DNA of 64,000 nt from Enterobacterales bacterium (GTDB lineage: Bacteria; Pseudomonadota; Gammaproteobacteria; Enterobacterales; Enterobacteriaceae). The notes below the pieces were generated by a model. That model had not been told where the DNA came from. It did no database searches and worked only from the letters and a program-made list of their open reading frames with translations. Position 1 is the stretch's first letter. Each line of letters starts with the position of its first letter. The DNA lies in contig JAATFX010000109.1 of assembly GCA_015654925.1 (NCBI GenBank), forward strand, positions 1 through 64,000, written 5' to 3'. Shown here piece by piece: positions 37,348 through 46,092 of this stretch. The position numbers and the translations under genes are program-made.

Positions 37348-38319
37348 TCAGCGGTCGCCCAGGCGCCCCCAAAAAGGCATCCGGACGCCTTTGAGAGCCA
37401 GGAAAGCCAGCAACAGACAGCCCCACAGCGCCATGGTGATATAGCTGCTTACCCCCATGATATTAAGCCCGCTCTCCAGCATCTGTAGCAGAATCAGCGC
37501 CAATACCATGCCGATAATGCGGCCAAACCCTCCGTCGGGGTTAATTCCCCCTAATACCGCCGCCAGGATACTAGTCAGCAAATACGACTCGCCATAGGCC
37601 GCCTTGGCGGAATTCAGTTTTGACATCATCAGCAGCGCGGCGACCACGCACAGCAGCGAGGAAATAATATAGACCCCCACCAGCGTTCGCGGCGTATTAA
37701 TGCCCGAATAATGCGCCGCCCGCTGATTGGAGCCGATAAGATAGATACGCCGCCCCAGGGGCGAGCGCTCCAGCACCACCCACAGGCCCAGCGCTACCGC
37801 GATAAACAGGTATAGCGGCAGCGGCACGCCCAGCCAGTTGGTGTTATTAAGCCACAAGATATAGGCGGGGAAATTGGCAATCGACGACCCTTTGGACAGT
37901 AAAATGGTGATGCCTTTTAGCAGGGTCATCATGCCCAGCGTGGCCAGGATGGGCGACACCCGGATAACGGCAATCAACATGCCGTTCACCGTGCCGATAA
38001 CGCAGGCCATGCCGATGCCGGCAAGCAACATCAGGAGCGCGCTGCCCGGCGATGGCGCAAAATGCGTGGCCACCCAGGCCATGACCAGCGCACAGCAGTT
38101 AGTGGTAGCGATAATCGATAGATTTATGCCGCCGGTCAGCATGGTAATGGCCATGGCAAAAGCCAGAACGCCCAATACCGGCATTTGCGACGCGATGGAC
38201 TGGAAATTTGAGGCCGACCAGAAAACGCCGGGGATTTGCGCGCTAAAAACCAGCATCACCACCAGCAATAAGACCACCAGGTACAGCTCTACATTGTCTT
38301 TTACATTGATGCTTTTCAT
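37348..38319 (-). CDS. Sugar ABC transporter permease (RbsC family), second subunit
   Basis: A 323-aa inner-membrane permease with about nine helices. It carries the family marks MLTGGINLSIIATTN (compare GGIDLS in RbsC), the cytoplasmic loop LIGSNQRAAHYSGI and LLTSILAAVLGGINPDGGFG. Its start overlaps the stop of the preceding permease gene by four bases. With that permease it forms a heterodimeric channel, as in the AI-2 (LsrCD) and YtfT/YjfF systems. Substrate unknown; a carbohydrate is likely. Confidence 0.88.
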   Translation of the reverse strand: MKSINVKDNVELYLVVLLLVVMLVFSAQIPGVFWSASNFQSIASQMPVLGVLAFAMAITMLTGGINLSIIATTNCCALVMAWVATHFAPSPGSALLMLLAGIGMACVIGTVNGMLIAVIRVSPILATLGMMTLLKGITILLSKGSSIANFPAYILWLNNTNWLGVPLPLYLFIAVALGLWVVLERSPLGRRIYLIGSNQRAAHYSGINTPRTLVGVYIISSLLCVVAALLMMSKLNSAKAAYGESYLLTSILAAVLGGINPDGGFGRIIGMVLALILLQMLESGLNIMGVSSYITMALWGCLLLAFLALKGVRMPFWGRLGDR

Positions 38320-39296
38320 GACAAGGTCTCCGTTTGGCTGCGTTGGCTCCAGGCGGTAGTGCTGATGCTCACCACGATGACCAGGCCGGTAATCACGATA
38401 TGCCAGTAAGAGGAAATGCCCAGCAGGTTCATGCCGTTTTGCAATACGGCCAGCAGTACCACCCCCAGCACCGTACCGAGCAGCGTGCCCCGTCCGCCGA
38501 TGATGCTGGTTCCTCCCAGCACCACCGCCGCCAGCACGGTCAGCTCATAACCGAGCAGGGAATCGGGAGCTACCGTCATCACGGTATAGGATTGCACCAC
38601 CCCGGCCATGCCGGACAACAACCCCATAAAACCATAAACGAACAACTGCAGTTTGAAGATGCCGAAACCCAGCCGCGAAGCCGCCTCCCGATTCCCCCCA
38701 AGCGCATAGATTTGACGCCCGACGCTGCTGTATTTCATCAGCACTCCGGTAACCGCCAGCACTATGATTAGCGTCATGATCGGTAAATTCAGACCATAGT
38801 CATACCCATCGGCGGCGGTAAAGCTGAACAGGGTCAGACCGCCTTCGAACCAGTCGGGGAATTTGTACAACCACACCCCTTTGGAAAAATAGAGCAACAG
38901 GCCGTAGAAAATATTCAGCGTTGAAATGGTAATAATGATGGAAGGCACTTTCAGGCGATTGACCAGGATGGCGTTAACGCAGCCCAGCACCACGCCCACC
39001 CCGCCGGCCACCAGAAAGGCCACCAGGAAATTACCGCCATATTTCATCAGGACGGTGACCATGATGTATTGGGCAATAATGGTCATCGCCGGAAAGGAGA
39101 TATCGATACCGCCGGAGATCAAGACGATGAACAGACCGCAGGCCAGAATCAACAACATGGCATACGTGTTGACCAGATCGTAGAAATTGCCGAAGGTGAA
39201 AAAATCACTGCTTGAGATGCTAAATACCGCTCCCAACAGCAAAATGGTCAATGCCAGCATTCCCTCTTGGCGATGTAATCCGGCCTTGTTAACCAT
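38316..39296 (-). CDS. Sugar ABC transporter permease (RbsC family), first subunit
   Basis: A 326-aa inner-membrane permease: LISGGIDISFPAMTIIAQYI, the loop ALGGNREAASRLGF and LTVLAAVVLGGTSIIGGRG are the RbsC-family motifs. The frame is open to 39413, but the extra 39 residues overlap the ATPase gene. The ATG at 39296, eight bases before that gene's end, gives a normal N-terminus (MVNKAGLHRQEG) and translational coupling. Confidence 0.88.
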   Translation of the reverse strand: MVNKAGLHRQEGMLALTILLLGAVFSISSSDFFTFGNFYDLVNTYAMLLILACGLFIVLISGGIDISFPAMTIIAQYIMVTVLMKYGGNFLVAFLVAGGVGVVLGCVNAILVNRLKVPSIIITISTLNIFYGLLLYFSKGVWLYKFPDWFEGGLTLFSFTAADGYDYGLNLPIMTLIIVLAVTGVLMKYSSVGRQIYALGGNREAASRLGFGIFKLQLFVYGFMGLLSGMAGVVQSYTVMTVAPDSLLGYELTVLAAVVLGGTSIIGGRGTLLGTVLGVVLLAVLQNGMNLLGISSYWHIVITGLVIVVSISTTAWSQRSQTETLS

Positions 39297-40770
39297 TGAC
39301 CACCTCCGCCAGCGCCGCTTCGGAGGTTTCGGCCGGCAGAAATTCCGCCACCAGTTCGCCGGCGCGCATGACCAGGATGCGATGGCTGTTGTAATAGGCT
39401 TCCTCGATTTCATCGCAAATCAATAACACCGCGATGCCCTGCTCGGCCAACACGTTGATAATATGATAAATACCGGCTTTATTGGCAATGTCGACCCCCA
39501 CCGTCGGCGAGTCAAGGATCAGCAGCCGCGGACGGGTGGCCAGCCATTTGGCGATGGCCACCCGTTGGGCATTGCCGCCGGATAGCGTGTTTACCGGCAA
39601 GGCGGTATTATCCGTTTTGATGGTCAGGCGTTCGACCATTTCGGACACCACCGCCTGCGCCCGCCGGCGATCGATCAAATGCCAGGGGCTTTTCACCTGC
39701 GCCAGCACCGTGGAAATAATATTGTCGCTGATGGACTGTTCCATAACCAGTCCGGTACTCATGCGATCTTCCGAGACATAACCGATGCCGGCGGTTATGG
39801 CGTCGCGATTACTGCGCAACGCGACCGGTCGGCCGTCAATGCTGATCGTGCCGCTGTCCGGCCGGGTCAGCCCGAACAGGCTCAGGCACAATTCGGTACG
39901 TCCTGCGCCCAGCAGGCCGGTGATGGCCACGATTTCACCCTGGTGAATCCGCAGCGATACGTCATGATATTGGCCGCGACGGCTTAAATGCGCCGCCTCA
40001 AGCACCACCGGCCGGCCTCCCGGATAAGGCGGCAATATCCGGTAATCAAATGCCAGTCCGGTCATCAGGAAGGCCAGTTGCTTGCCGCCCATTTCGGCCG
40101 CCGGAAAAGTGCCGATCCATTCGCCGTCCTGTAGCACGGTAATGCGATCGGACACCGCCATCACTTCATCCAGGCGGTGACTGACGAACACGACGCAAAT
40201 ACCCCGGTCTTTGAGTTGGCGCACCAGGCGCAGCAGTCCTTTGACTTCCACCATGGTCAGCGAAGCCGTGGGTTCATCCATGATGATCAGCCGCGCATCC
40301 TGTGCCAGGGCCCGGCAAATCGCCACCAGTTGCCGTTGCGCAATGGACAGCGTTTCCAGGGGGGCATGTAAATCCAGCTGAATACCGATGTCATCGAGCG
40401 TGCGGCGCGCAAGCTTGGCCAGGCTGCCTTTGTTTACCCATAATTGGTGATGGTAAAGATTGATGGCGATATTTTCCGCTACGCTGAGATTGGGAAACAA
40501 TGACAGGTCCTGATAGATAACCTGGATACCGCGCTTCACCGACTCCCCGGGCGTAAGGTGGGAGAATAGCCGATCGTCAATGGTGATTTTCGCTCCCGGA
40601 TCGGGCTGATAGACGCCGGAAATAATCTTGATAAGCGTCGACTTGCCACAGCCGTTCTGTCCCGCCAGGCAATGGACCTCGCCGGGCAGCAGGGTCAGGG
40701 CGATGTTATCCAGCGCTTTCACCCCATAAAACGTCTTGCTGATATTCTCAATGGCAATTAATGGTTTCAT
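39289..40770 (-). CDS. Sugar ABC transporter ATPase, two-domain RbsA family
   Basis: A 493-aa ATPase with two nucleotide-binding domains. NBD1 (about 5-240) has Walker A GQNGCGKST, signature LSIAQRQLV and Walker B IIMDEPTAS. NBD2 (about 255-490) has the degenerate Walker A GLLGAGRTE usual in this family, the signature LSGGNAQRVA and Walker B LLILDSPTVGVD. In NBD2 the catalytic glutamate after the Walker B aspartate is replaced by serine. It powers import by the two permeases that follow, with the binding protein encoded about 100 bases upstream. Confidence 0.9.
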   Translation of the reverse strand: MKPLIAIENISKTFYGVKALDNIALTLLPGEVHCLAGQNGCGKSTLIKIISGVYQPDPGAKITIDDRLFSHLTPGESVKRGIQVIYQDLSLFPNLSVAENIAINLYHHQLWVNKGSLAKLARRTLDDIGIQLDLHAPLETLSIAQRQLVAICRALAQDARLIIMDEPTASLTMVEVKGLLRLVRQLKDRGICVVFVSHRLDEVMAVSDRITVLQDGEWIGTFPAAEMGGKQLAFLMTGLAFDYRILPPYPGGRPVVLEAAHLSRRGQYHDVSLRIHQGEIVAITGLLGAGRTELCLSLFGLTRPDSGTISIDGRPVALRSNRDAITAGIGYVSEDRMSTGLVMEQSISDNIISTVLAQVKSPWHLIDRRRAQAVVSEMVERLTIKTDNTALPVNTLSGGNAQRVAIAKWLATRPRLLILDSPTVGVDIANKAGIYHIINVLAEQGIAVLLICDEIEEAYYNSHRILVMRAGELVAEFLPAETSEAALAEVVNG

Positions 40771-40869
40771 GGCAACCTCGCCGTCCGGCGTACGGGCAAA
40801 TAAGCGGCGGGGAAGATACTGCCCTTCTTCGCCAGATGCTGGCGTCAGGCCGCCATTAACAGTAGCGGA

Positions 40870-41853
40870 TCAGTACAAGCTGTCGATATTGTCCTTGGTT
40901 ACCCGCAGCACTTTATGGAATTTAATGACTTTTTTGTCGTTATCGACCTCGGCTTTGCCCATGTCTTTCACTGCAAAATCCGGCCCTATGGTTGCGCCCT
41001 TTAGCAATTCGGCCGCCACCGCCGTCAGTGCGTAACCAGCGGATGCGGGATCGTAGGTGACCCCCATGGTGATATCACCGCTTTTGATCAGCGACGCGGC
41101 TTGGGAAGGAATCATCATGCCATAGACATGCACCTTGTTTTTGGCGCGCTTTTCTTTTACGGCGCGACCGGCACCGATGGGACCCTGGGAGCCAAAAGCC
41201 ACGATAGTATTCATATCCGGGTGGGCCTTCATCAGATCCAGGGTGGTACGACGGGAATCGTCGATACTTTCCGAGACCGGCATACGGCTGGTCACCTCAT
41301 GCATATCGGGGTAATGCTCTTTCTGGTATTTTACAAACAGGTCGGCCCAGAGGTTGTGCTGCGGCACCGTCAGGCTGCCGACATAAATCACATAGCCGCC
41401 TTTGCCGCCATTCACCTTGGCTACTTCCTCCACGTTATCGGCGGCAAACTTCTGGTTATCGATAATTTCCACGTCCCAGTTGGCGCTGGGTTGCCCCGGC
41501 GATTCGTTGGTCAGTACCACGATGCCCGCGGCGCGCGCCTTTTTGAACACCGGTTCCAGCACGTCTGCATCATTGGGCACGATAGTGATGGCGCTGACTT
41601 TTTTGGCAATTAAATCCTCGATGATTTTTACCTGTTGCGGCGCATCGGTGCTGGACGGTCCGACCTGGTAGGCGTTAACGGAAAAATCTTTACCAGCCTG
41701 GGTTACGCCCTCGCCCATACGGTTAAACCAGGGCATACCGGCAATTTTGGAGATATTGACGATTTCGGTCTGCGCCGCCGACGCAGAAGCCGCGCTGACC
41801 ATCAGGCCCAGACAGCCCGCGGTAAGCCAGTGTTGCAGGGTTTTGGTTTTCAT
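40870..41853 (-). CDS. Periplasmic sugar-binding protein (LsrB/RhaS-like)
   Basis: A 327-aa periplasmic receptor (Peripla_BP_4 type), first gene of the four-gene ABC operon. The signal peptide runs MKTKTLQHWLTAGCLGLMVS with cleavage near ASA-AQ. The mature part has KIAGMPWFNRMGEGVTQAGKD, VGPSSTDAPQQVKIIEDLIA and VPNDADVLEPVFKKARAAGI, close in layout to AI-2 receptor LsrB and rhamnose receptor RhaS. GAGG five bases before the ATG at 41853 decides against the longer frame to 41886. The ligand is unknown. No lsrK, lsrF or lsrG is adjacent, so AI-2 is not specifically supported. Confidence 0.88.
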   Translation of the reverse strand: MKTKTLQHWLTAGCLGLMVSAASASAAQTEIVNISKIAGMPWFNRMGEGVTQAGKDFSVNAYQVGPSSTDAPQQVKIIEDLIAKKVSAITIVPNDADVLEPVFKKARAAGIVVLTNESPGQPSANWDVEIIDNQKFAADNVEEVAKVNGGKGGYVIYVGSLTVPQHNLWADLFVKYQKEHYPDMHEVTSRMPVSESIDDSRRTTLDLMKAHPDMNTIVAFGSQGPIGAGRAVKEKRAKNKVHVYGMMIPSQAASLIKSGDITMGVTYDPASAGYALTAVAAELLKGATIGPDFAVKDMGKAEVDNDKKVIKFHKVLRVTKDNIDSLY

Positions 41854-41905
41854 TTTAACCTCACGCAGCAAAATAGGGTGTAACAACAGAGGGTAGAAAA
41901 AAGAG

Positions 41906-41917
41906 CGTTTATAAACG
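41906..41917. promoter_or_regulatory. 12-bp perfect palindrome upstream of the sugar ABC operon
   Basis: CGTTTATAAACG lies 53 bases before the binding-protein start, a plausible operator position. No regulator gene is adjacent, and a chance occurrence is possible. Confidence 0.3.
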
Positions 41918-42139
41918 ATATGGAATTGCCGTGTTTTTTAGCAACGTTCTGAAAAAAAATAATAATTAACGGGGAAGTCGAATGGAATATGGATGAAGAC
42001 GAAGAAATTATCCATGTACGTATTGGCTGTATACATGGATAAAAAAGCCACTATTTGGCTTTGGGCGAAAGCTCACAAATTGATTGGTTTCTGCTGCGCA
42101 AATGGCATTATGCTGCTAGCGCCTTGCCGCCGGCCCCGC

Positions 42140-43699
42140 TTATTGCTGCTCCAGGTAGTGGGTAAATTGCATCATGGGCATCGGCTTGGCAAAAAAGTAT
42201 CCCTGCTGAAGCACCACGTGTTTATCCAACAGATAGCTTTTTTGCCGCGCGTTTTCCACGCCTTCCGCGATCAGCTGCATATTAAGCTTATTGGCTAAAT
42301 CAATCACCACATCTACGATAATCCGCGTCGTGGTTTCCTGTTCAATCATCGCCACAAAAGATTGATCGATTTTCAAAAAGTCGATATTCATTTTGCTCAG
42401 GTAGGACAGGCCGGAATAGCCAGTGCCGAAGTCATCAATGGCAATAGCGACCCCTAACCGCTGCAAGGCGGCCAGGACATCAAGCGTGATATCATTGACC
42501 TCGATTAGCTGTCGTTCGGTCAGTTCCAGCACCAGCCGGATATTCTTATGCTCTACCGCCCGCAGGAAAATCTCGCAATCATCCACGATCTGCCGGTTGG
42601 CAAGATGCACCGCGGAGATGTTAATGGCGATATGCAAATGCTCCTCCCACCGCGCCGGGCTGGCGGCGACTACTCCCGCCACCCCCTGCATCAGTTGCTG
42701 CGTCAGAGGGATGATCAGACCCGATTCTTCGGCTAACGGGATAAACACATCCGGAGAAACAAAACCGTCGGTAGGGTGGCGCCAGCGGGTCAGAATTTCC
42801 ACGCCGACGCACTTATTGCTTTGCGCATCCATTACCGGTTGGAAAAAAGGTTCGAATTCTCCGCGGTCGAGCCCCTGGGCCATATTGGAATGGATGGAGG
42901 TAGTCGCCTTGAGCCAGTTGCGAATCAGCAGCGACATGATGAAGCAGACGATGATCGACAGCAAGATAACCAGGCCATAGGTATCGGTCAGATAATGCAA
43001 GTATTGCTGTCTGGATACGTTAATATCGACTTTATAAGGGAATTTTTCCGAGCCGCGCGCCACCGAGATAAAACCGGCCCGCATAGCGGCCACCGGCAGC
43101 AATTTGCCTTGATGCGTCAGAAAGCTCTCTTTAATGGTCACGGTTGTACTATTGTTGGTATCGACAATGTTCATCAGATAAAGCATGTATTGGGTATCGA
43201 CCACCACCCCCACCCCATCCTCGCCCCGATGTTTGCGCAAGACAATAACGGTACTGCCCGGAAATAACGCGGTGCCGGTGCGAAAGCCGATATCCGGGAT
43301 TTTATCTTCGCTGGCCGAATTATAAAGCACGGTGGTCATGGTTTGCTTTAGCGGAATGGGGGCGCAATAGACACGCCCCTGGTGGGCCAGGTTCACCGTG
43401 CGCACCAAAGAGTGCTGCATCCCCATAATCCTGAGTTGGTCCACTACTGCCGCACAAGGTCGGCCTAATAAGGCCAAGGCTTCGGTAGCGGTGTCGTCAG
43501 CATCGCTTAACACCGTGTCGATAAAACCTATGGTACCGATCACTTCGCTTTGCGCGCGGTTTTTCAACGTTTGCTGCGCGAACAAAGCGATGATGGCAAT
43601 GGAAAAAACAAAAAAACATAAAGGGATGATCACCCAAAATATTGAGCGATGTTTATCGGCAATGAAGGCGATGATCCTGGCTTTAAGACTTATGGGCAT
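42140..43699 (-). CDS. Membrane c-di-GMP phosphodiesterase, CSS-motif and EAL domains
   Basis: A 519-aa inner-membrane protein. A first helix (about 20-42), a periplasmic CSS-type sensor region (about 43-240) with cysteines in GRPCAAV and RVYCAPI, a second helix (about 243-263), then a cytoplasmic EAL domain (about 275-519). The EAL domain keeps the catalytic set: VGVEILTR (Glu of EAL), INISAVHL, LELTERQ, IDDFGTGYSGL, DFLKIDQSF and IAEGVE. It is therefore probably active in degrading cyclic di-GMP, with activity tuned by periplasmic redox or ligand, as in the PdeC-type family. It sits beside the quorum-sensing genes, divergent from the luxR homologue. Confidence 0.9.
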   Translation of the reverse strand: MPISLKARIIAFIADKHRSIFWVIIPLCFFVFSIAIIALFAQQTLKNRAQSEVIGTIGFIDTVLSDADDTATEALALLGRPCAAVVDQLRIMGMQHSLVRTVNLAHQGRVYCAPIPLKQTMTTVLYNSASEDKIPDIGFRTGTALFPGSTVIVLRKHRGEDGVGVVVDTQYMLYLMNIVDTNNSTTVTIKESFLTHQGKLLPVAAMRAGFISVARGSEKFPYKVDINVSRQQYLHYLTDTYGLVILLSIIVCFIMSLLIRNWLKATTSIHSNMAQGLDRGEFEPFFQPVMDAQSNKCVGVEILTRWRHPTDGFVSPDVFIPLAEESGLIIPLTQQLMQGVAGVVAASPARWEEHLHIAINISAVHLANRQIVDDCEIFLRAVEHKNIRLVLELTERQLIEVNDITLDVLAALQRLGVAIAIDDFGTGYSGLSYLSKMNIDFLKIDQSFVAMIEQETTTRIIVDVVIDLANKLNMQLIAEGVENARQKSYLLDKHVVLQQGYFFAKPMPMMQFTHYLEQQ

Positions 43700-44234
43700 T
43701 CAATGTTCCCTACTCGTCAACCCTTTGCGCGGTGCAGAGATTATCCCGATTATCCGCCTGAGCGAAACCGCTGGCAGTGGATGTAAGTATACACGCAGCT
43801 AATTATTTAATACTGAATATTGCAATTTGAAAAAAAAGCCGCTGGAAAAAATGCCGTTAAGATCGGATTATACGGGTGACCGCGTAAGCCGGCAAGCGCC
43901 GTTGTTCCTGGATAGTCGCTGCGCCTGGCGCCAAAGCGCGCAAAAATCGCGCCAATCGTACCCGCCGTTACGCGTTTATCAGAATCTGGGTGAAAAGAGG
44001 CATAAAATAGAGGATATTTAACCATATTACTTTAGCTATAAAAGCTAATTATAAGGTTGCCTAATATATTAAAAAACACATAATTATGGTGGCAACCTTA
44101 TATCATTTACGTTAATCTAACGTTGAAATATTTCGTTGACCAATTTCTGTATTTAATTTATTATAAAGTTTAATTATATTGGATAATAAAATATTTTATG
44201 CTAATTCCTTTCTGCTACTTTTGATTATTTTACT
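43700..44234. other. Intergenic region between the EAL gene and the luxR homologue
   Basis: The part 43810-44000 is GC-richer and may be a decayed gene. The part after 44025 is AT-rich and contains a perfect 11-bp inverted repeat (listed separately). It presumably holds both divergent promoters. Confidence 0.4.
44051..44101. repeat. Perfect 11-bp inverted repeat with 29-base spacer upstream of luxR homologue
   Basis: ATAAGGTTGCC at 44051-44061 and GGCAACCTTAT at 44091-44101. It lies 134 bases before the regulator start. It could be a regulator site, the stem of a leader RNA, or ends of a very small mobile-element remnant. Confidence 0.5.
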
Positions 44235-45002
44235 ATGCCGCTAAAATCAAATAATAAGCATCATATGCATCTTATGCCTACATCAATTAACGACAGAGAC
44301 AAAGAGCTCATTGCCGATGAGATAAGCGATTTTATTTTCAGTCAGTTAAATTTTCCGGAACACACCCGTTTCGCCTATTCCGTCATTAATAAGCGACATT
44401 TTGAAACGCCGGTCATTTATTCCAATTATCCACAAGAATGGATAGAGAAATACATAAGGATGACATTATATAAACATGATCCTGTAATTCTTATTGCCAC
44501 CAAACGTATCATGCCATTCCCATGGAGCGACAACGCGCAGTCATTCGACCAAAAAGAGGGTAATGATATTTTTTCATCTTCGAAAAAATACAATATTTCC
44601 AGCGGTTATACTTTCCCCCTGCACGACCACGAGAACAATTTAGCAACGCTCAGCCTATATATTGAGGATGACGGCGGGCTGTTGCAACAATGCGTTGACG
44701 AACACAAAACGAATATGCAGCTACTGCTGCTGTCAATTCATGAGAAGTATCTTTTGGCCAGAGTACAGTATTATAAAGAACAGCGGAAAATAATTGAAAA
44801 AAGACTGACCGCGCGGGAAATCGAGGCGCTGCGCTGGGCTAGCATCGGTAAAACCTATAGTGAAATCGCCATCATTATGGGAATTACCGAAAGTACCGTG
44901 AAATTTCATATTGGCAATTTGATAGTCAAACTTGATGTAGTGAACGCAAAACATGCTATTAAAAAAGCGTCCGATCTGCGGCTTTTCACGGCTTATGAAT
45001 AA
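44235..45002 (+). CDS. LuxR-family quorum-sensing regulator (EsaR/YpeR type)
   Basis: A 255-aa acyl-homoserine-lactone receptor. The N-terminal autoinducer-binding domain (about 25-170) contains YPQEWIEKYIRMTLYKHDPV and MPFPWSDN, with the Tyr, Trp and Asp positions typical of AHL pockets. The C-terminal LuxR helix-turn-helix (about 186-250) has LTAREIEALRWASIGKTYSE and STVKFHIGNLIVKL. It is convergent with the luxI homologue, the arrangement of EsaR/EsaI, ExpR/ExpI and YpeR/YpeI. In that group the receptor often binds DNA without signal and releases with it. The start is uncertain: no clear ribosome-binding site is visible for the ATG at 44235 or at 44265. Confidence 0.9.
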   Translation: MPLKSNNKHHMHLMPTSINDRDKELIADEISDFIFSQLNFPEHTRFAYSVINKRHFETPVIYSNYPQEWIEKYIRMTLYKHDPVILIATKRIMPFPWSDNAQSFDQKEGNDIFSSSKKYNISSGYTFPLHDHENNLATLSLYIEDDGGLLQQCVDEHKTNMQLLLLSIHEKYLLARVQYYKEQRKIIEKRLTAREIEALRWASIGKTYSEIAIIMGITESTVKFHIGNLIVKLDVVNAKHAIKKASDLRLFTAYE

Positions 45003-45223
45003 CGGATTAAAGATATTCAATGGCATGAACGGCATTATCCAGCGAGCATTATTAGTATGATCTATGGATAAAATTTAATCCATGCCATTGCGGCAGACAC
45101 ACGCCATTGATACATGATTACCCGAAAGGCTTGATGGTATAGTAGCCTTATTTTATCGATGGTCATGCTGGATAGAACTGGATTCAGGCGATATTGTCTG
45201 TAACAGCGAGTGACGATATATTA

Positions 45224-45853
45224 TTAAAGATAAATAGGCCATTTTTTCAGATAGCTCCCCTCACAATAATGGTGTCGCCGGATATATTTAATCAGGGCGT
45301 CCTGACTGCCTTCGTCTATGCCAAGCCGCAACAAATAGACCGGTTCTTTCTTTTCCGATAATCCGATGCTTTCGACCGTGATATTCCACCCGCTGCGCTT
45401 AAGGATAGTATACATAGACTTGCTGCACACGGTCATGATGGCGTTTTTTCCTAGGGTTCTGGCATAATTAACCATGCCGAGGAATAACAGATGGCAAAAA
45501 GGCAGCCTGGTATCCGCCAGGCTTTGCACGCGGGCTTTATCGACAAAAAAACGGCTCGACTCAAGCAGCATTTCATCCGCGGGCGCCTGGTAATCGAAAA
45601 ATTCTTTAAACGGGCCGGTAATCATGTTGGGAAGGTTCATGCTGATAAAGCGTACGCTGCAGACAATATAACCGTCATAACAACCTAGCAAATAATCTGT
45701 ATTCTCATTATCATATTGATCGAATTCACGCTCGCCGACGCAGGAGACCTGCCAGTCCAAACGATCCTTGAAAGTTTTTTTTCTGAGCAGATACAGTTCA
45801 TCGAGCTTATCATTAATGATATCCTGGTACTTAACACTGATTAAATTAAACAT
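45224..45853 (-). CDS. Acyl-homoserine-lactone synthase, LuxI family
   Basis: A 209-aa LuxI-family enzyme that makes an acyl-homoserine lactone from S-adenosylmethionine and acyl-carrier protein. Conserved residues are visible in YLLRKKTFKDRLDW (Arg, Phe, Trp), EFDQYDNENTDYLL, CSVRF and LLESSRFFVD (Glu, Arg). AAGGA precedes the ATG. A 20-bp lux box of the EsaR type lies about 90 bases upstream, so the synthase is probably controlled by the receptor encoded convergently. Acyl chain length cannot be told reliably from the sequence. Confidence 0.93.
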   Translation of the reverse strand: MFNLISVKYQDIINDKLDELYLLRKKTFKDRLDWQVSCVGEREFDQYDNENTDYLLGCYDGYIVCSVRFISMNLPNMITGPFKEFFDYQAPADEMLLESSRFFVDKARVQSLADTRLPFCHLLFLGMVNYARTLGKNAIMTVCSKSMYTILKRSGWNITVESIGLSEKKEPVYLLRLGIDEGSQDALIKYIRRHHYCEGSYLKKWPIYL

Positions 45854-45942
45854 AACCTATCCTTTATCATTATTAATGACTACCCTTTGCTTCAACAAAA
45901 TACAAAGTGAATTGATAGTATCAGTAACAGAAAATCGTAACA

Positions 45943-45962
45943 ACCTGTACTAAAGTTCAGGC
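45943..45962. promoter_or_regulatory. lux box (EsaR-type) upstream of luxI homologue
   Basis: On the minus strand the 20-mer reads GCCTGAACTTTAGTACAGGT. It matches the Pantoea stewartii EsaR box GCCTGTACTATAGTGCAGGT (recalled) at 17 of 20 positions, with clear dyad symmetry CCTG..CAGG. It lies 90 bases before the synthase start and also 131 bases before the divergent gene at 46093, so it could control both. Confidence 0.75.
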
Positions 45963-46092
45963 TAACAGCTACACTTAATACCAGCTTTATATATATTTTA
46001 TTAACGTGTATCGTCTGCCTATTACGTCATTTTTCTCCAGATATTGTTTTTACTAATAATTGTTTTTACTGATAATAGTTATAAGAGGATGT

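Noticed and set aside
40870-41853. The LsrB-like receptor operon as an autoinducer-2 uptake system beside the AHL genes
   Set aside because: No lsrK, lsrR, lsrF or lsrG homologue is present, and the similarity is at the level of the general receptor family. A sugar is the safer call.
42010-42040. Inverted repeat ATCCATGTA / TACATGGAT downstream of the EAL gene, considered as its terminator
   Set aside because: The T-run is on the wrong side for the minus-strand gene, so it does not look like a terminator. An operator role has no support either.
43807-44025. 72-codon minus-strand frame between the EAL gene and the luxR homologue
   Set aside because: No recognisable family, no good ribosome-binding site; possibly decayed sequence.
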